From Sphingomonadales bacterium (GTDB lineage: Bacteria > Pseudomonadota > Alphaproteobacteria > Sphingomonadales > Sphingomonadaceae), in assembly GCA_018067055.1 (NCBI GenBank), contig JAGPVK010000254.1:1-14896 (forward strand): 14,896 bases of DNA, written 5' to 3'. How positions within the stretch are numbered: the first letter of the stretch is position 1; each line of letters begins with the position of its first letter. Made by a program: the position numbers and the translations under genes. Shown here one piece after another: positions 1 through 6,823 of this stretch. The notes beneath the pieces were generated by a model that was not told the DNA's origin, made no database searches, and saw only the letters and a list, made by a program, of their open reading frames with translations.

Positions 1-968
1 TCGCCGCCGCGCTCGGCATCTACCCGCAGCTCGACATCATGGACGCCGCCTTCTGCGTGACGATTGACGGCAAGCAGCATAATCTGCGCGCCTCGAAAAG
101 AATGGGCAGCGAACGGCTCGATCTGACGGTCGGCCCGATCACCGTCACCATCGTCGAACCGCTGCAGAAACTGCGCCTGACGGTCGCCGGCAATGACAGC
201 CCGGTCACCGCCGACATCCACTTCACCGCCCGCCACCGGCCGATCGAGGAACCCCGCTTCATCCGCCGTGACGGCCCACGCCTGCTGATGGACTATACCA
301 GAATGACCCAGAACGGCGACTGGTCGGGAACGATCACCATCGATGGTCAGGATATCGATATCGCCAATTGCCGCGGCACCCGCGACCGCAGCTGGGGCAT
401 CCGGCAGGTCGGTGCAGCCGAATCGCAGCCGCCGCCAGCAGGAGAATTCCCGCAATTCTGGTGGCTCTGGACCCCGCTCAATTTCGACGATCATGCCTGT
501 TTCTTCCACAGCAATGATGATGGCGAAGGAGAACCATGGAACCGGCGCGGAGTGGTCGACACGATCGCCGGCGAAGCCCATGAATTCGAGCCAAAGGCCA
601 TCGATCTCAGCTACCACAGCGGTTCCCGCCGGATCAAACAGGTGACACTCGACACCGGCAACGGCCAACTCAGCATCACGCCGCGCACCGGCGACAAGAC
701 GCGGACATTCTATATGTCCGGCCTCGGCTATCTCCATCCGGCCTGGGGCCACGGCATGGATCATGGTGGTCTGGAGATCGGCTATGATGTCATCCCCCTC
801 GACCCCGCTCCCGCCATCGATATGACCACCATCCATATCCAGGCGCTCAGCGATGCGGTGCTCACCGTCGATGGCAAGGAGCATCATGGCATCGGCGTGG
901 TCGAGCAATTGTTCATCGGCCCGCACGCGACCAGCGGCCTCACCGGCATCATGGATCCCGCAGCATGA
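1..968 (+). CDS. Uncharacterised beta-rich protein, 5' partial
   Basis: The reading frame is already open at the window edge (first full codon at position 3), so the ATG at 39 is probably internal and the gene begins outside the window. About 322 residues are visible, ending in TGA at 966-968. The sequence alternates short beta-type segments and carries the motif GTRDRSWGIRQVG, followed by a tryptophan-rich FWWLWTPLNF segment. I associate the RDRSWG motif with a group of proteins of unknown function found in sphingomonads and mycobacteria (possibly the DUF7064/DUF7065 families, with a fold like AttH or lipocalin-type hydroxysteroid/carotenoid hydratases). That name comes from recall and is not verified. 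No signal peptide or membrane segment is visible in the part present. The stop overlaps the start of the next gene as ATGA, which implies translational coupling with the kinase-like protein. The biochemical role is unknown. Confidence 0.75.
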   Translation, partial: AAALGIYPQLDIMDAAFCVTIDGKQHNLRASKRMGSERLDLTVGPITVTIVEPLQKLRLTVAGNDSPVTADIHFTARHRPIEEPRFIRRDGPRLLMDYTRMTQNGDWSGTITIDGQDIDIANCRGTRDRSWGIRQVGAAESQPPPAGEFPQFWWLWTPLNFDDHACFFHSNDDGEGEPWNRRGVVDTIAGEAHEFEPKAIDLSYHSGSRRIKQVTLDTGNGQLSITPRTGDKTRTFYMSGLGYLHPAWGHGMDHGGLEIGYDVIPLDPAPAIDMTTIHIQALSDAVLTVDGKEHHGIGVVEQLFIGPHATSGLTGIMDPAA

Positions 969-2005
969 GTAGCCGCTTTCCGGTCCGTCCCGAAGAATTC
1001 GAGACCAGTTTCATCGAGCAGGTCTTTGAGGCGGCGCCGGGATCGCTGCAATCGCTCACCCATGAACCGGTGGGCACCGGCCAGGTCTGCGACAGCTATC
1101 GCTTCACCTGCGACTGGGCCGAAGGCGATCATCCAACGACCTTCATCGCCAAATGCCCGAGCGCCGATCCGGTCAGCCGGGGAGCCGCTGCCATCTTCCA
1201 TCTCTACGATATGGAGGTTGGCTGGTACCGGGACGTGGCCTCCGGATCGGGCGTATGCTGCCCCCGATCCTATCATGCGGATATCACCGAGGACGAACAG
1301 GAATTCGTGCTCCTGCTGCAAGACATGACCCCCGCTGCACAAGGTGATCAGCTGACCGGCGCATCGCTGATCCAGGTGGAAACCACATTGGCTGCTGCTG
1401 CTGCCCTGCACAATATCCGGCCGGAACAGGGATTTGAAGCCTACCAATGGCTGCACCATGGCGCGGGCAACAGCGCTTTCATGGAGAACAGCCTGCCCAA
1501 GGGCTATCCGCTGTTCCGCGACAGATTCAGCGAACTTCTGTCATCGGACATACTGGATCTCGGGCAGGAACTGATCGACCGGTTGGCGCGCTATGTCGCG
1601 CACGAACCGCTCGAACTGACGATCACCCACGGCGACATGCGGCTCGACAATATCCTGTTTCATGCTGACGGGCGGGTCGCCGCGCTGGTCGACTGGCAAA
1701 CCTGTTCGCTCGGCAATCCGGCCAATGATATTGCCTATATGATCGGCACCAGTTTTGCCGATCCCGCCGACCGGCGCCAACACGAGAAAGCGCTGGTCGA
1801 AGACTATCTTGCCGCCCGGTCAATGGCTCAGAATTTCGAGACGTTCTGGACCGAATATCGCCGCCATGCCTTTTCCGGTTTCATCATGGCGATCAACGCC
1901 TCGCTGCACGTCGAACAGACCGAACGCGGCGACCGGATGTTCGCCGCCATGGCCGAGCGCCCCGCACAAATGGCGCTGGATCTGGACAGTTTGAGTCTGG
2001 TTTAG
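965..2005 (+). CDS. Phosphotransferase family protein (APH/choline-kinase fold)
   Basis: A 346-residue protein of the aminoglycoside phosphotransferase superfamily. Visible landmarks are a probable ATP-binding lysine in FIAKCP (K63), a helix-C glutamate in EVGWYRDVA (E84), the catalytic-loop motif THGDMRLDNILF (H222, D224, N229) and the metal-binding aspartate in ALVDWQ (D243). These are the residues expected of an active kinase of this fold. The family covers kinases of aminoglycosides, choline, homoserine and many unknown small molecules, as well as the kinase domain of ACAD10/11-type proteins, so the substrate cannot be named; a resistance role is not implied. The start ATG at 965 overlaps the stop of the upstream gene by four bases (ATGA), so the two are co-translated. 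Its TAG at 2003-2005 overlaps the stop of the convergent peptidase gene, leaving no room for a separate terminator. Confidence 0.85.
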   Translation: MSSRFPVRPEEFETSFIEQVFEAAPGSLQSLTHEPVGTGQVCDSYRFTCDWAEGDHPTTFIAKCPSADPVSRGAAAIFHLYDMEVGWYRDVASGSGVCCPRSYHADITEDEQEFVLLLQDMTPAAQGDQLTGASLIQVETTLAAAAALHNIRPEQGFEAYQWLHHGAGNSAFMENSLPKGYPLFRDRFSELLSSDILDLGQELIDRLARYVAHEPLELTITHGDMRLDNILFHADGRVAALVDWQTCSLGNPANDIAYMIGTSFADPADRRQHEKALVEDYLAARSMAQNFETFWTEYRRHAFSGFIMAINASLHVEQTERGDRMFAAMAERPAQMALDLDSLSLV

Positions 2006-3390
2006 CCGGCCAGTTCGCGGATCATATCTTCCCAGACATCAATATTCATATGGAAACTGTCCACCGGAATGCGCTCGTCCAGCCCATGCGCTCTCGCGTC
2101 TTCCGGAATCTTCAGCCAAACCCCGCTGACCCCATAGACCGGTATGCCGATGCCACGGAAAAACACGCCGTCGGTCGCCCCGGTCGACATGGTCGGTACA
2201 ACCGTCATGTCCGGAAAGCGCTTCTGTATCGCCTTTGTATAGGCTCCCACAACATCGGCGCGGAGCGGGCTTGCCGGTGTCGAGGCACCAAAACTGTCTG
2301 TCAGTTCAACCTTCACCCCGGCACCCGCAAGTTCCTGTAGCTCCGCCATCACCTCGTCCGGTTCCACGCCCGGGAATATCCGGCAATTGACCGTGGCCTG
2401 CGCCAATTGCGGCAACGCATTGTCGGCATGGCCTCCGGTTAATTTGGTAGCCACGCAGCGGGTGCGGGTCAGGCCCACCTCTTTCGGATCAGCCTCGATA
2501 ATATCCGCGGCCTCGCCATCATTTTCATCAGCCAGCCAGCGCCGCATGGCATCCGCGACCGGCCCGCTTTCCTGTGCTGCCCGCGCGGCAAAATAGCCGC
2601 GCGTTGTTTCGTTCAGCATCGGCGTAAACCGATGCTTTTCCAGCCGGGTCAGCGCACCGGCCAATCCATAAATCGCATTGTCCGGACGCGGTTTGGAACT
2701 GTGCCCGCCCTTGTTGGTCACCGTAAAACTATAGGTCCGATACGTCTTCTCGGCGGTCTGCAAGCCATAGCCCAGCGGCTTGCCGCCAGCCGTGAAGCCA
2801 CCGCCGCCAGCATCGCTGTTGAGCACATATTCCGCGCGCACCAGATCGATCCATTCCGTCGAAGCCAGACGCGAGCCCTCGCCCGCCGTCTCTTCGTCAC
2901 CGGTGAACAATATGATGATATCCCGCTTCGGTTTGAACCCGGCGCGCTTCAACCGGATCAGACTCATCACGATCGCGGTCATGCCTGCCTTATTGTCGAC
3001 CGAACCACGGCCCCAATAATAGCCGTCTTTCTCACGGAAAATAAACGGATCATCGGTCCAGTCGGCGCGCTTGGCTTCCACCACGTCCATATGCGCCATC
3101 AGCAGGATTGGCTCGGCGGTCGCCTCCCCCTCTGCGGCCCAGCGCAGGATCATGCTCTCGGTCTCACCATGCGGTTTAACCGTAACGTTGGTCAGTCCCT
3201 CGGCGTTGAATTTGGCGGAGAGCAATTTGACCAGACGCGGCACTTCGGCGCGTCCTTCCACGGTTGGAATTTCCACGACCTGTTTGAAAAGATCCCGGGC
3301 CTCCAGCTTCGGCGCCTTGTCTTCGGTGGCATGCGCACCTGATGTCAGTAACGCCACTGCGGCCAATCCCGAAAAAAGTCCCGTCCGCAT
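2002..3390 (-). CDS. Secreted M20-family metallopeptidase (dipeptidase/carboxypeptidase type)
   Basis: I choose the ATG at 3390, not the longer frame opening at 3423: it has an AGGAG site seven bases upstream and starts a typical signal peptide (MRTGLFSGLAAVALLTSGAHA, cleavage near residue 21). That gives 462 residues exported to the periplasm. M20 di-zinc signatures are in order: MAHMDVV (H100, D102), GRGSVDNKAG (bridging D132), TGDEET (catalytic E166 and ligand E167), NSDAGG (D193), the dimerisation-domain segment KGGHSSKPRPDNA (about 228-239), and the final ligand H435 in ARAHGLDER. All metal ligands seem present, so the enzyme should be active on small peptides or N-acyl amino acids; the exact substrate is not readable. 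It is the last gene of the minus-strand run. Its ribosome site overlaps the zapE stop, and its own TAA overlaps the stop of the convergent phosphotransferase. Confidence 0.9.
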   Translation of the reverse strand: MRTGLFSGLAAVALLTSGAHATEDKAPKLEARDLFKQVVEIPTVEGRAEVPRLVKLLSAKFNAEGLTNVTVKPHGETESMILRWAAEGEATAEPILLMAHMDVVEAKRADWTDDPFIFREKDGYYWGRGSVDNKAGMTAIVMSLIRLKRAGFKPKRDIIILFTGDEETAGEGSRLASTEWIDLVRAEYVLNSDAGGGGFTAGGKPLGYGLQTAEKTYRTYSFTVTNKGGHSSKPRPDNAIYGLAGALTRLEKHRFTPMLNETTRGYFAARAAQESGPVADAMRRWLADENDGEAADIIEADPKEVGLTRTRCVATKLTGGHADNALPQLAQATVNCRIFPGVEPDEVMAELQELAGAGVKVELTDSFGASTPASPLRADVVGAYTKAIQKRFPDMTVVPTMSTGATDGVFFRGIGIPVYGVSGVWLKIPEDARAHGLDERIPVDSFHMNIDVWEDMIRELAG

Positions 3391-3397
3391 TATGCTT

Positions 3398-3402
3398 CTC
3401 CT
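3398..3402 (-). promoter_or_regulatory. Shine-Dalgarno site of the M20 peptidase
   Basis: AGGAG on the minus strand, seven bases before the ATG at 3390. It decides the start codon, excluding the upstream in-frame ATG at 3423. It also overlaps the TAG stop of zapE (3403-3401), so ribosomes finishing zapE are placed directly on the peptidase start. Confidence 0.75.
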
Positions 3403-4522
3403 ATAATTTGCTTTCAGACCCATGCCCCAAAGCGAGATACTCCTCCGATTGCATCTCGATCAAACGCGATGCCGTTCGTGCAAATTCAAAGCTGCCGTCG
3501 CCTTCCCGGTAGAGCCTGTCCGGCTCAGCATCGGCGCCGGCGAGCAGCTTCACCTTATATTCGTACAGGGCATCGATCAGGGTAACAAAGCGCGCAGCCT
3601 CGTTGCGATATTCCTTCGACAACCTCGGAATCCCGACGATAAGCACCGTATGAAAGTGGCGCGCAACGGCCAGATAATCCTGTGCACCCCGCGCCTCGGC
3701 ACAGAGGCGCTTGAACGAGAAGACCGCTACGCCCTTCAGCGATTTCGGCACATGCAAGGTCCGCCCACCCGGCACGGTCAATTCTTCGCTCGGTACATGC
3801 GCTGCATCATCGGGGGAATAATCGGTCAGTCGAAAAAACGCGTCCCGCAAGGCTTGAGTGGCAGCTTCCCCGTTGGGCACATGCCACAGGCCAACATCGC
3901 CTAGACGTTCTCGGCGATAATCGGTGGGCCCATTGAGCGAGATCACATCCAGTCGCGTCTTGAGCAGTTCGATGAATGGCAGAAAATGCTCGCGGTTGAG
4001 TCCATCCTTGTACAGATCATCGGGCGGACGGTTGGAGGTTGTGACGATCGTTACCCCTGCCTCAACCAGGCCGGTGAACAGCCGCGACATGATCATCGCA
4101 TCAGCACTGTTGTTCACCACCATCTCGTCAAAGGCGAGAAAGCGCGCTTCGCTGGCCAAGGCGGCAGCGACCGGGACTATGGGATCGCCCAGTTCCTTCT
4201 TGCGTTCCTCCCGTATTCTCGCGTGGACATCCAGCATGAATTCGTGGAAATGAGCGCGCTTCTTGCGATTGATGGCGAGATTATTGTAGAATAGGTCCAT
4301 CAGCATCGACTTGCCACGACCGACTCCACCCCACATATAAATACCCTTCGGCGCGGCTGGTTTCTTGCCGAAAGTGCGCCACAAGAGGCTGCCGCGCGGC
4401 GGCACGGCTTCTAACTCTGCCTGCAGGCGCCCGAGGCTTTGCGCACAGGCCTCCTGATCGGCATCGGGTTTGAGCTCGCCCTGCGCAATCAGCGCCTGAT
4501 AGCGCTGATAGAATGCGCTCAT
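3401..4522 (-). CDS. zapE: Cell division protein ZapE / AFG1-like AAA+ ATPase
   Basis: A 373-residue P-loop ATPase of the ZapE/AFG1/LACE1 family, within the usual length range. Walker A is MWGGVGRGKS (K71, S72), followed by the family segment HFHEFMLDVH (about 91-100). Walker B is FLAFDEM (D132, E133), and a sensor-1 asparagine lies in TTSNRPPDDLY (N164). The REHFLPFI segment and C-terminal part also look like the family. In E. coli ZapE associates with the division ring and is needed under low oxygen or stress; mitochondrial homologues act in respiratory-chain protein quality control. That fits its placement here with sdhB, though the functional link is inference. The start ATG (4522-4520) overlaps the thioesterase stop as ATGA, and its own stop lies 10 bp before the peptidase start, so all three should be one transcript. 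Confidence 0.95.
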   Translation of the reverse strand: MSAFYQRYQALIAQGELKPDADQEACAQSLGRLQAELEAVPPRGSLLWRTFGKKPAAPKGIYMWGGVGRGKSMLMDLFYNNLAINRKKRAHFHEFMLDVHARIREERKKELGDPIVPVAAALASEARFLAFDEMVVNNSADAMIMSRLFTGLVEAGVTIVTTSNRPPDDLYKDGLNREHFLPFIELLKTRLDVISLNGPTDYRRERLGDVGLWHVPNGEAATQALRDAFFRLTDYSPDDAAHVPSEELTVPGGRTLHVPKSLKGVAVFSFKRLCAEARGAQDYLAVARHFHTVLIVGIPRLSKEYRNEAARFVTLIDALYEYKVKLLAGADAEPDRLYREGDGSFEFARTASRLIEMQSEEYLALGHGSESKL

Positions 4523-5013
4523 TGCAAGTCGGTTTTCTGATTCGGGGCCTTTTTCACGATCGCGGTGAACGAAGCCATATTATCCTGTCCGGAGTCGCCT
4601 TGCACGACCAGTCCCCGGAGGAACAGGAAGCGACCGGTTTCGCGGGCAACCTCAACCTGCGCCTCGAGCGGCTCGTCGAGCCGGGCACCACCGATAAAAT
4701 GAGTCTGCAACTCCAGCGTCACCGCAAATCCGGACGGACCGATATTCAGCACCCGCATCGCCGCGAACAGCGAACAGTCGATGAAACCCATCATCGTCCC
4801 GCCGTGAACTACATCGCCGAGATTGCGGTGCTTGCGTTCGGGGAACATCCGGACCCGGGCGATATTGTCACTGATCCCGTCGCCACCGCGCCGGACAATC
4901 ATCGGGCCAAGAAAGCTGTTGTAACAATCGGGATCGGTCAGCACCCAGCTATTCCAGCCGGGATAGTCCGGGTCGGGATCGCTTATGACGAAATTGCGCT
5001 CGGACTCGGCCAT
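4519..5013 (-). CDS. PaaI-family acyl-CoA thioesterase (hotdog fold)
   Basis: A 164-residue single hotdog-domain protein. The motif NLGDVVHGGTMMGFID (about 64-79) is the PaaI/4HBT-type active site: HGG at 70-72 begins the central helix and D79 is the likely catalytic acid. The segment AVTLELQTHFIGGA (about 97-110) is the usual substrate-channel strand. Such enzymes hydrolyse acyl-CoA or aryl-CoA thioesters in the cytoplasm; the acyl group cannot be told from sequence. It sits between sdhB (16 bp upstream) and zapE (ATGA overlap). From memory, this sdhB-thioesterase-zapE order is common in sphingomonads, so this is probably a conserved passenger of the succinate dehydrogenase region. The ribosome site is weak (GGCGAG about 6 bases before ATG), consistent with translation coupled to sdhB. 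Confidence 0.88.
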   Translation of the reverse strand: MAESERNFVISDPDPDYPGWNSWVLTDPDCYNSFLGPMIVRRGGDGISDNIARVRMFPERKHRNLGDVVHGGTMMGFIDCSLFAAMRVLNIGPSGFAVTLELQTHFIGGARLDEPLEAQVEVARETGRFLFLRGLVVQGDSGQDNMASFTAIVKKAPNQKTDLQ

Positions 5014-5029
5014 TTCTACTCGCCGATCG

Positions 5030-5812
5030 TCAGATTTCGCGCGAAGCGGTCATCTTCTTGATCTCGGCGATCGCCTTGGCCGGGGACAGGCCCTTGGGGC
5101 AGGCGTTGGCACAGTTCATGATCGTGTGGCAGCGATAGAGCCGGAACGGATCCTCCAGTTCATCGAGCCGTTCTCCGGTCATTTCATCGCGGCTGTCGGC
5201 GAGCCAGCGATAGGCCTGCAGCAGGATCGCAGGACCAAGAAACTTGTCGCTGTTCCACCAGTAGCTCGGGCAGCTGGTCTGGCAGCAGGCGCACAAGATG
5301 CACTCATACAGCCCGTCGAGCTTGTTACGATCTTCCGGAGATTGCAGCCGTTCCTTGCCCGATGGCGTCGGCGTCACCGTCTTCAGCCAAGGCTGGATCG
5401 AGGCATATTGTGCATAAAAATGGGTGAAATCAGGGACCAGATCCTTGATGACTTCCATATGCGGCAGCGGCGTGATCGTGACCTTGTTCCCGCAATCTTC
5501 AATTGCCGTGGTGCAAGCCAGGCCATTTTTGCCGTTGATGTTCATTGCGCAGGATCCGCAAATGCCTTCGCGGCAGGACCGGCGGAAGGTCAGCGTTGCG
5601 TCCTGCTCCGACTTCATCTTGATCAACGCGTCGAGCACCATCGGTCCGCAATCATCGGTGTCGATTTCAAATGTATCGTAACGGGGATTCTCGCCCTTGT
5701 CCGGGTCGTAGCGATAGACTTTAAACGGTCGTTTTTTCCCGCCGGTCAGCGCTTTGTGCAATTCACCCGTCTTGCGGATCTTGCTATTCTTGGGCAGCGT
5801 GAAAGTGGCCAT
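5030..5812 (-). CDS. sdhB: Succinate dehydrogenase iron-sulfur subunit
   Basis: A 260-residue SdhB, complex II of the respiratory chain and TCA cycle, carrying electrons from SdhA flavin to quinone at the inner membrane. All three iron-sulfur clusters are readable: [2Fe-2S] from C80, C85, C88 and C100 ([15 protein letters not shown]); [4Fe-4S] from C171, C174, C177 (CILCACC) and C238; [3Fe-4S] from C181, C228 and C234 ([14 protein letters not shown]). The length and the ending in AIAEIKKM are typical. Neither sdhA nor sdhC/D is in the window. The gene upstream on this strand is an alpha/beta hydrolase, 104 bp away, so sdhB is separated from at least its immediate partner genes here. A 19-codon frame stops two bases before its ATG. 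The ribosome site is modest (AAGGG about 12 bases upstream). Confidence 0.98.
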   Translation of the reverse strand: MATFTLPKNSKIRKTGELHKALTGGKKRPFKVYRYDPDKGENPRYDTFEIDTDDCGPMVLDALIKMKSEQDATLTFRRSCREGICGSCAMNINGKNGLACTTAIEDCGNKVTITPLPHMEVIKDLVPDFTHFYAQYASIQPWLKTVTPTPSGKERLQSPEDRNKLDGLYECILCACCQTSCPSYWWNSDKFLGPAILLQAYRWLADSRDEMTGERLDELEDPFRLYRCHTIMNCANACPKGLSPAKAIAEIKKMTASREI

Positions 5813-5814
5813 GT

Positions 5815-5874
5815 CTATCGGATTCCCTTGTTCTGCGGATCGGCATAACCAAGAAGTGCCGGTATCTCAACCAT
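5815..5874 (-). CDS. Possible 19-residue leader peptide or gene remnant before sdhB
   Basis: On the minus strand ATG at 5874-5872 opens a frame reading [19 protein letters not shown] and ending in TAG at 5817-5815, two bases before the sdhB start. The stop-to-start spacing is ideal for translational coupling, and the peptide composition looks protein-like. Against it, no Shine-Dalgarno sequence precedes the ATG, and the same frame stays open back to the hydrolase stop at 5919-5917, so it may be the conserved tail of a lost or rearranged gene or simple chance. Confidence 0.3.
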   Translation of the reverse strand: MVEIPALLGYADPQNKGIR

Positions 5875-5916
5875 TTTGCGCTGCAAAAACAACGGTGCAA
5901 CTTTCAAATCATGCAA

Positions 5917-6801
5917 TCAGTTATGGCGCTCGAAAAAGGCGACCATGTCATCCAGCACCGTGGCCTTGTACCGGAACGGCTTGGCCACAGCCATCATGAT
6001 GTCGAGATGATCGACGTCAGGATATTCGACATATTCGGCATCTCCGCCAGCTTCCAGGATTTTGTCGCGCAAAACCTTGCTGTTGCGGGGCTTGACCTGG
6101 GTGTCATCGGTACCGCTCGACAGCCACAATGGCGGCGCGTCTGACCGAACAAAATTGACTGGCTGGGTCATCCTCGGTGTCGGATAATCGCCAAAGCTCT
6201 GCTTGGTGGATTCGGAGTCAAACGGATAGAAATCATAGGGTCCGGCCAGCGCCGCCACGCCCCGGATCAGGTTCGGTGACTTGCCTTCCCGACCGAGCCA
6301 CTGCGGGTCGAGTGCGAGCATCATCACATTATAGGCACCGGCAGACTGGCCGGACAGGAATATCCGGCTCGCATCACCGCCATATTGACCGATGTTATCG
6401 TCCACCCAGGCCAATGCCTTGGCGCTGTCTTCCAGAAAACCGGGGAAGCGCGTTTTCGGGAATAGGCGATAATCAGGCAGCACGACGATATAGCCGCGAT
6501 TGGCCAGCGCCCGACCGGTGAACGCATATTGGTCCTTCGAACCATCGCGCCAGCCGCCACCGTAAATGAAGACGATGACCGGAAGCCGCTTCGTCCCGGC
6601 GTTTTTCGGAGTCCAGATGTTGAGCCCCAGGCCCAGTTCCCTGTCGTAAATCTTATCCTGCACCAGCAACTTGGCATTGCTGTCACCGGGGATGATATCA
6701 TTGACCATATCGAGCTGCTTGGGTCCGGGCTGCGAGAAGAACCACCAAGCGAAACCGCCCAGAGCAAGGAACAACACAGCGATCGTGACAAGCCATTTCA
6801 T
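5917..6801 (-). CDS. Membrane-anchored alpha/beta hydrolase (esterase/lipase, BD-FAE/HSL-like)
   Basis: The start is taken at ATG 6801 and not at the upstream frame opening at 6870, which would run back into the threonine synthase gene; AAGG lies about eight bases before 6801. This gives 294 residues. Residues 3-22 form one hydrophobic segment (LVTIAVLFLALGGFAWWFF) after a single lysine, with no clear cleavage site and no lipobox, suggesting an inner-membrane anchor with a periplasmic catalytic domain. The hydrolase core shows the oxyanion region IYGGGWRDG (80-86), the nucleophile elbow GQSAG (S153), the acid in GTDD (D232) and the histidine in DVDHLD (H265). A tyrosine replaces the first histidine of the usual HGGG oxyanion motif. 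The family includes carboxylesterases and kynurenine-formamidase-like enzymes; the substrate is unknown. It starts 22 bp after the threonine synthase stop, so the two are probably co-transcribed. Confidence 0.87.
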   Translation of the reverse strand: MKWLVTIAVLFLALGGFAWWFFSQPGPKQLDMVNDIIPGDSNAKLLVQDKIYDRELGLGLNIWTPKNAGTKRLPVIVFIYGGGWRDGSKDQYAFTGRALANRGYIVVLPDYRLFPKTRFPGFLEDSAKALAWVDDNIGQYGGDASRIFLSGQSAGAYNVMMLALDPQWLGREGKSPNLIRGVAALAGPYDFYPFDSESTKQSFGDYPTPRMTQPVNFVRSDAPPLWLSSGTDDTQVKPRNSKVLRDKILEAGGDAEYVEYPDVDHLDIMMAVAKPFRYKATVLDDMVAFFERHN

Positions 6802-6823
6802 CGAGTGAGCCTTAGCCAAGCGC

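Noticed and set aside
965..2005. Aminoglycoside resistance gene
   Set aside because: It has the APH fold, but this fold covers many metabolic kinases, and the coupling with an uncharacterised core-type gene gives no reason to call resistance.
2632..3342. 236-codon plus-strand frame opposite the M20 peptidase
   Set aside because: Antisense to a gene with intact metal-binding motifs; no recognisable domain and no ribosome site.
4985..5848. 287-codon plus-strand frame opposite sdhB
   Set aside because: It is antisense to sdhB, whose cluster-binding cysteines are unambiguous; the composition is a shadow of the GC-rich codon pattern.
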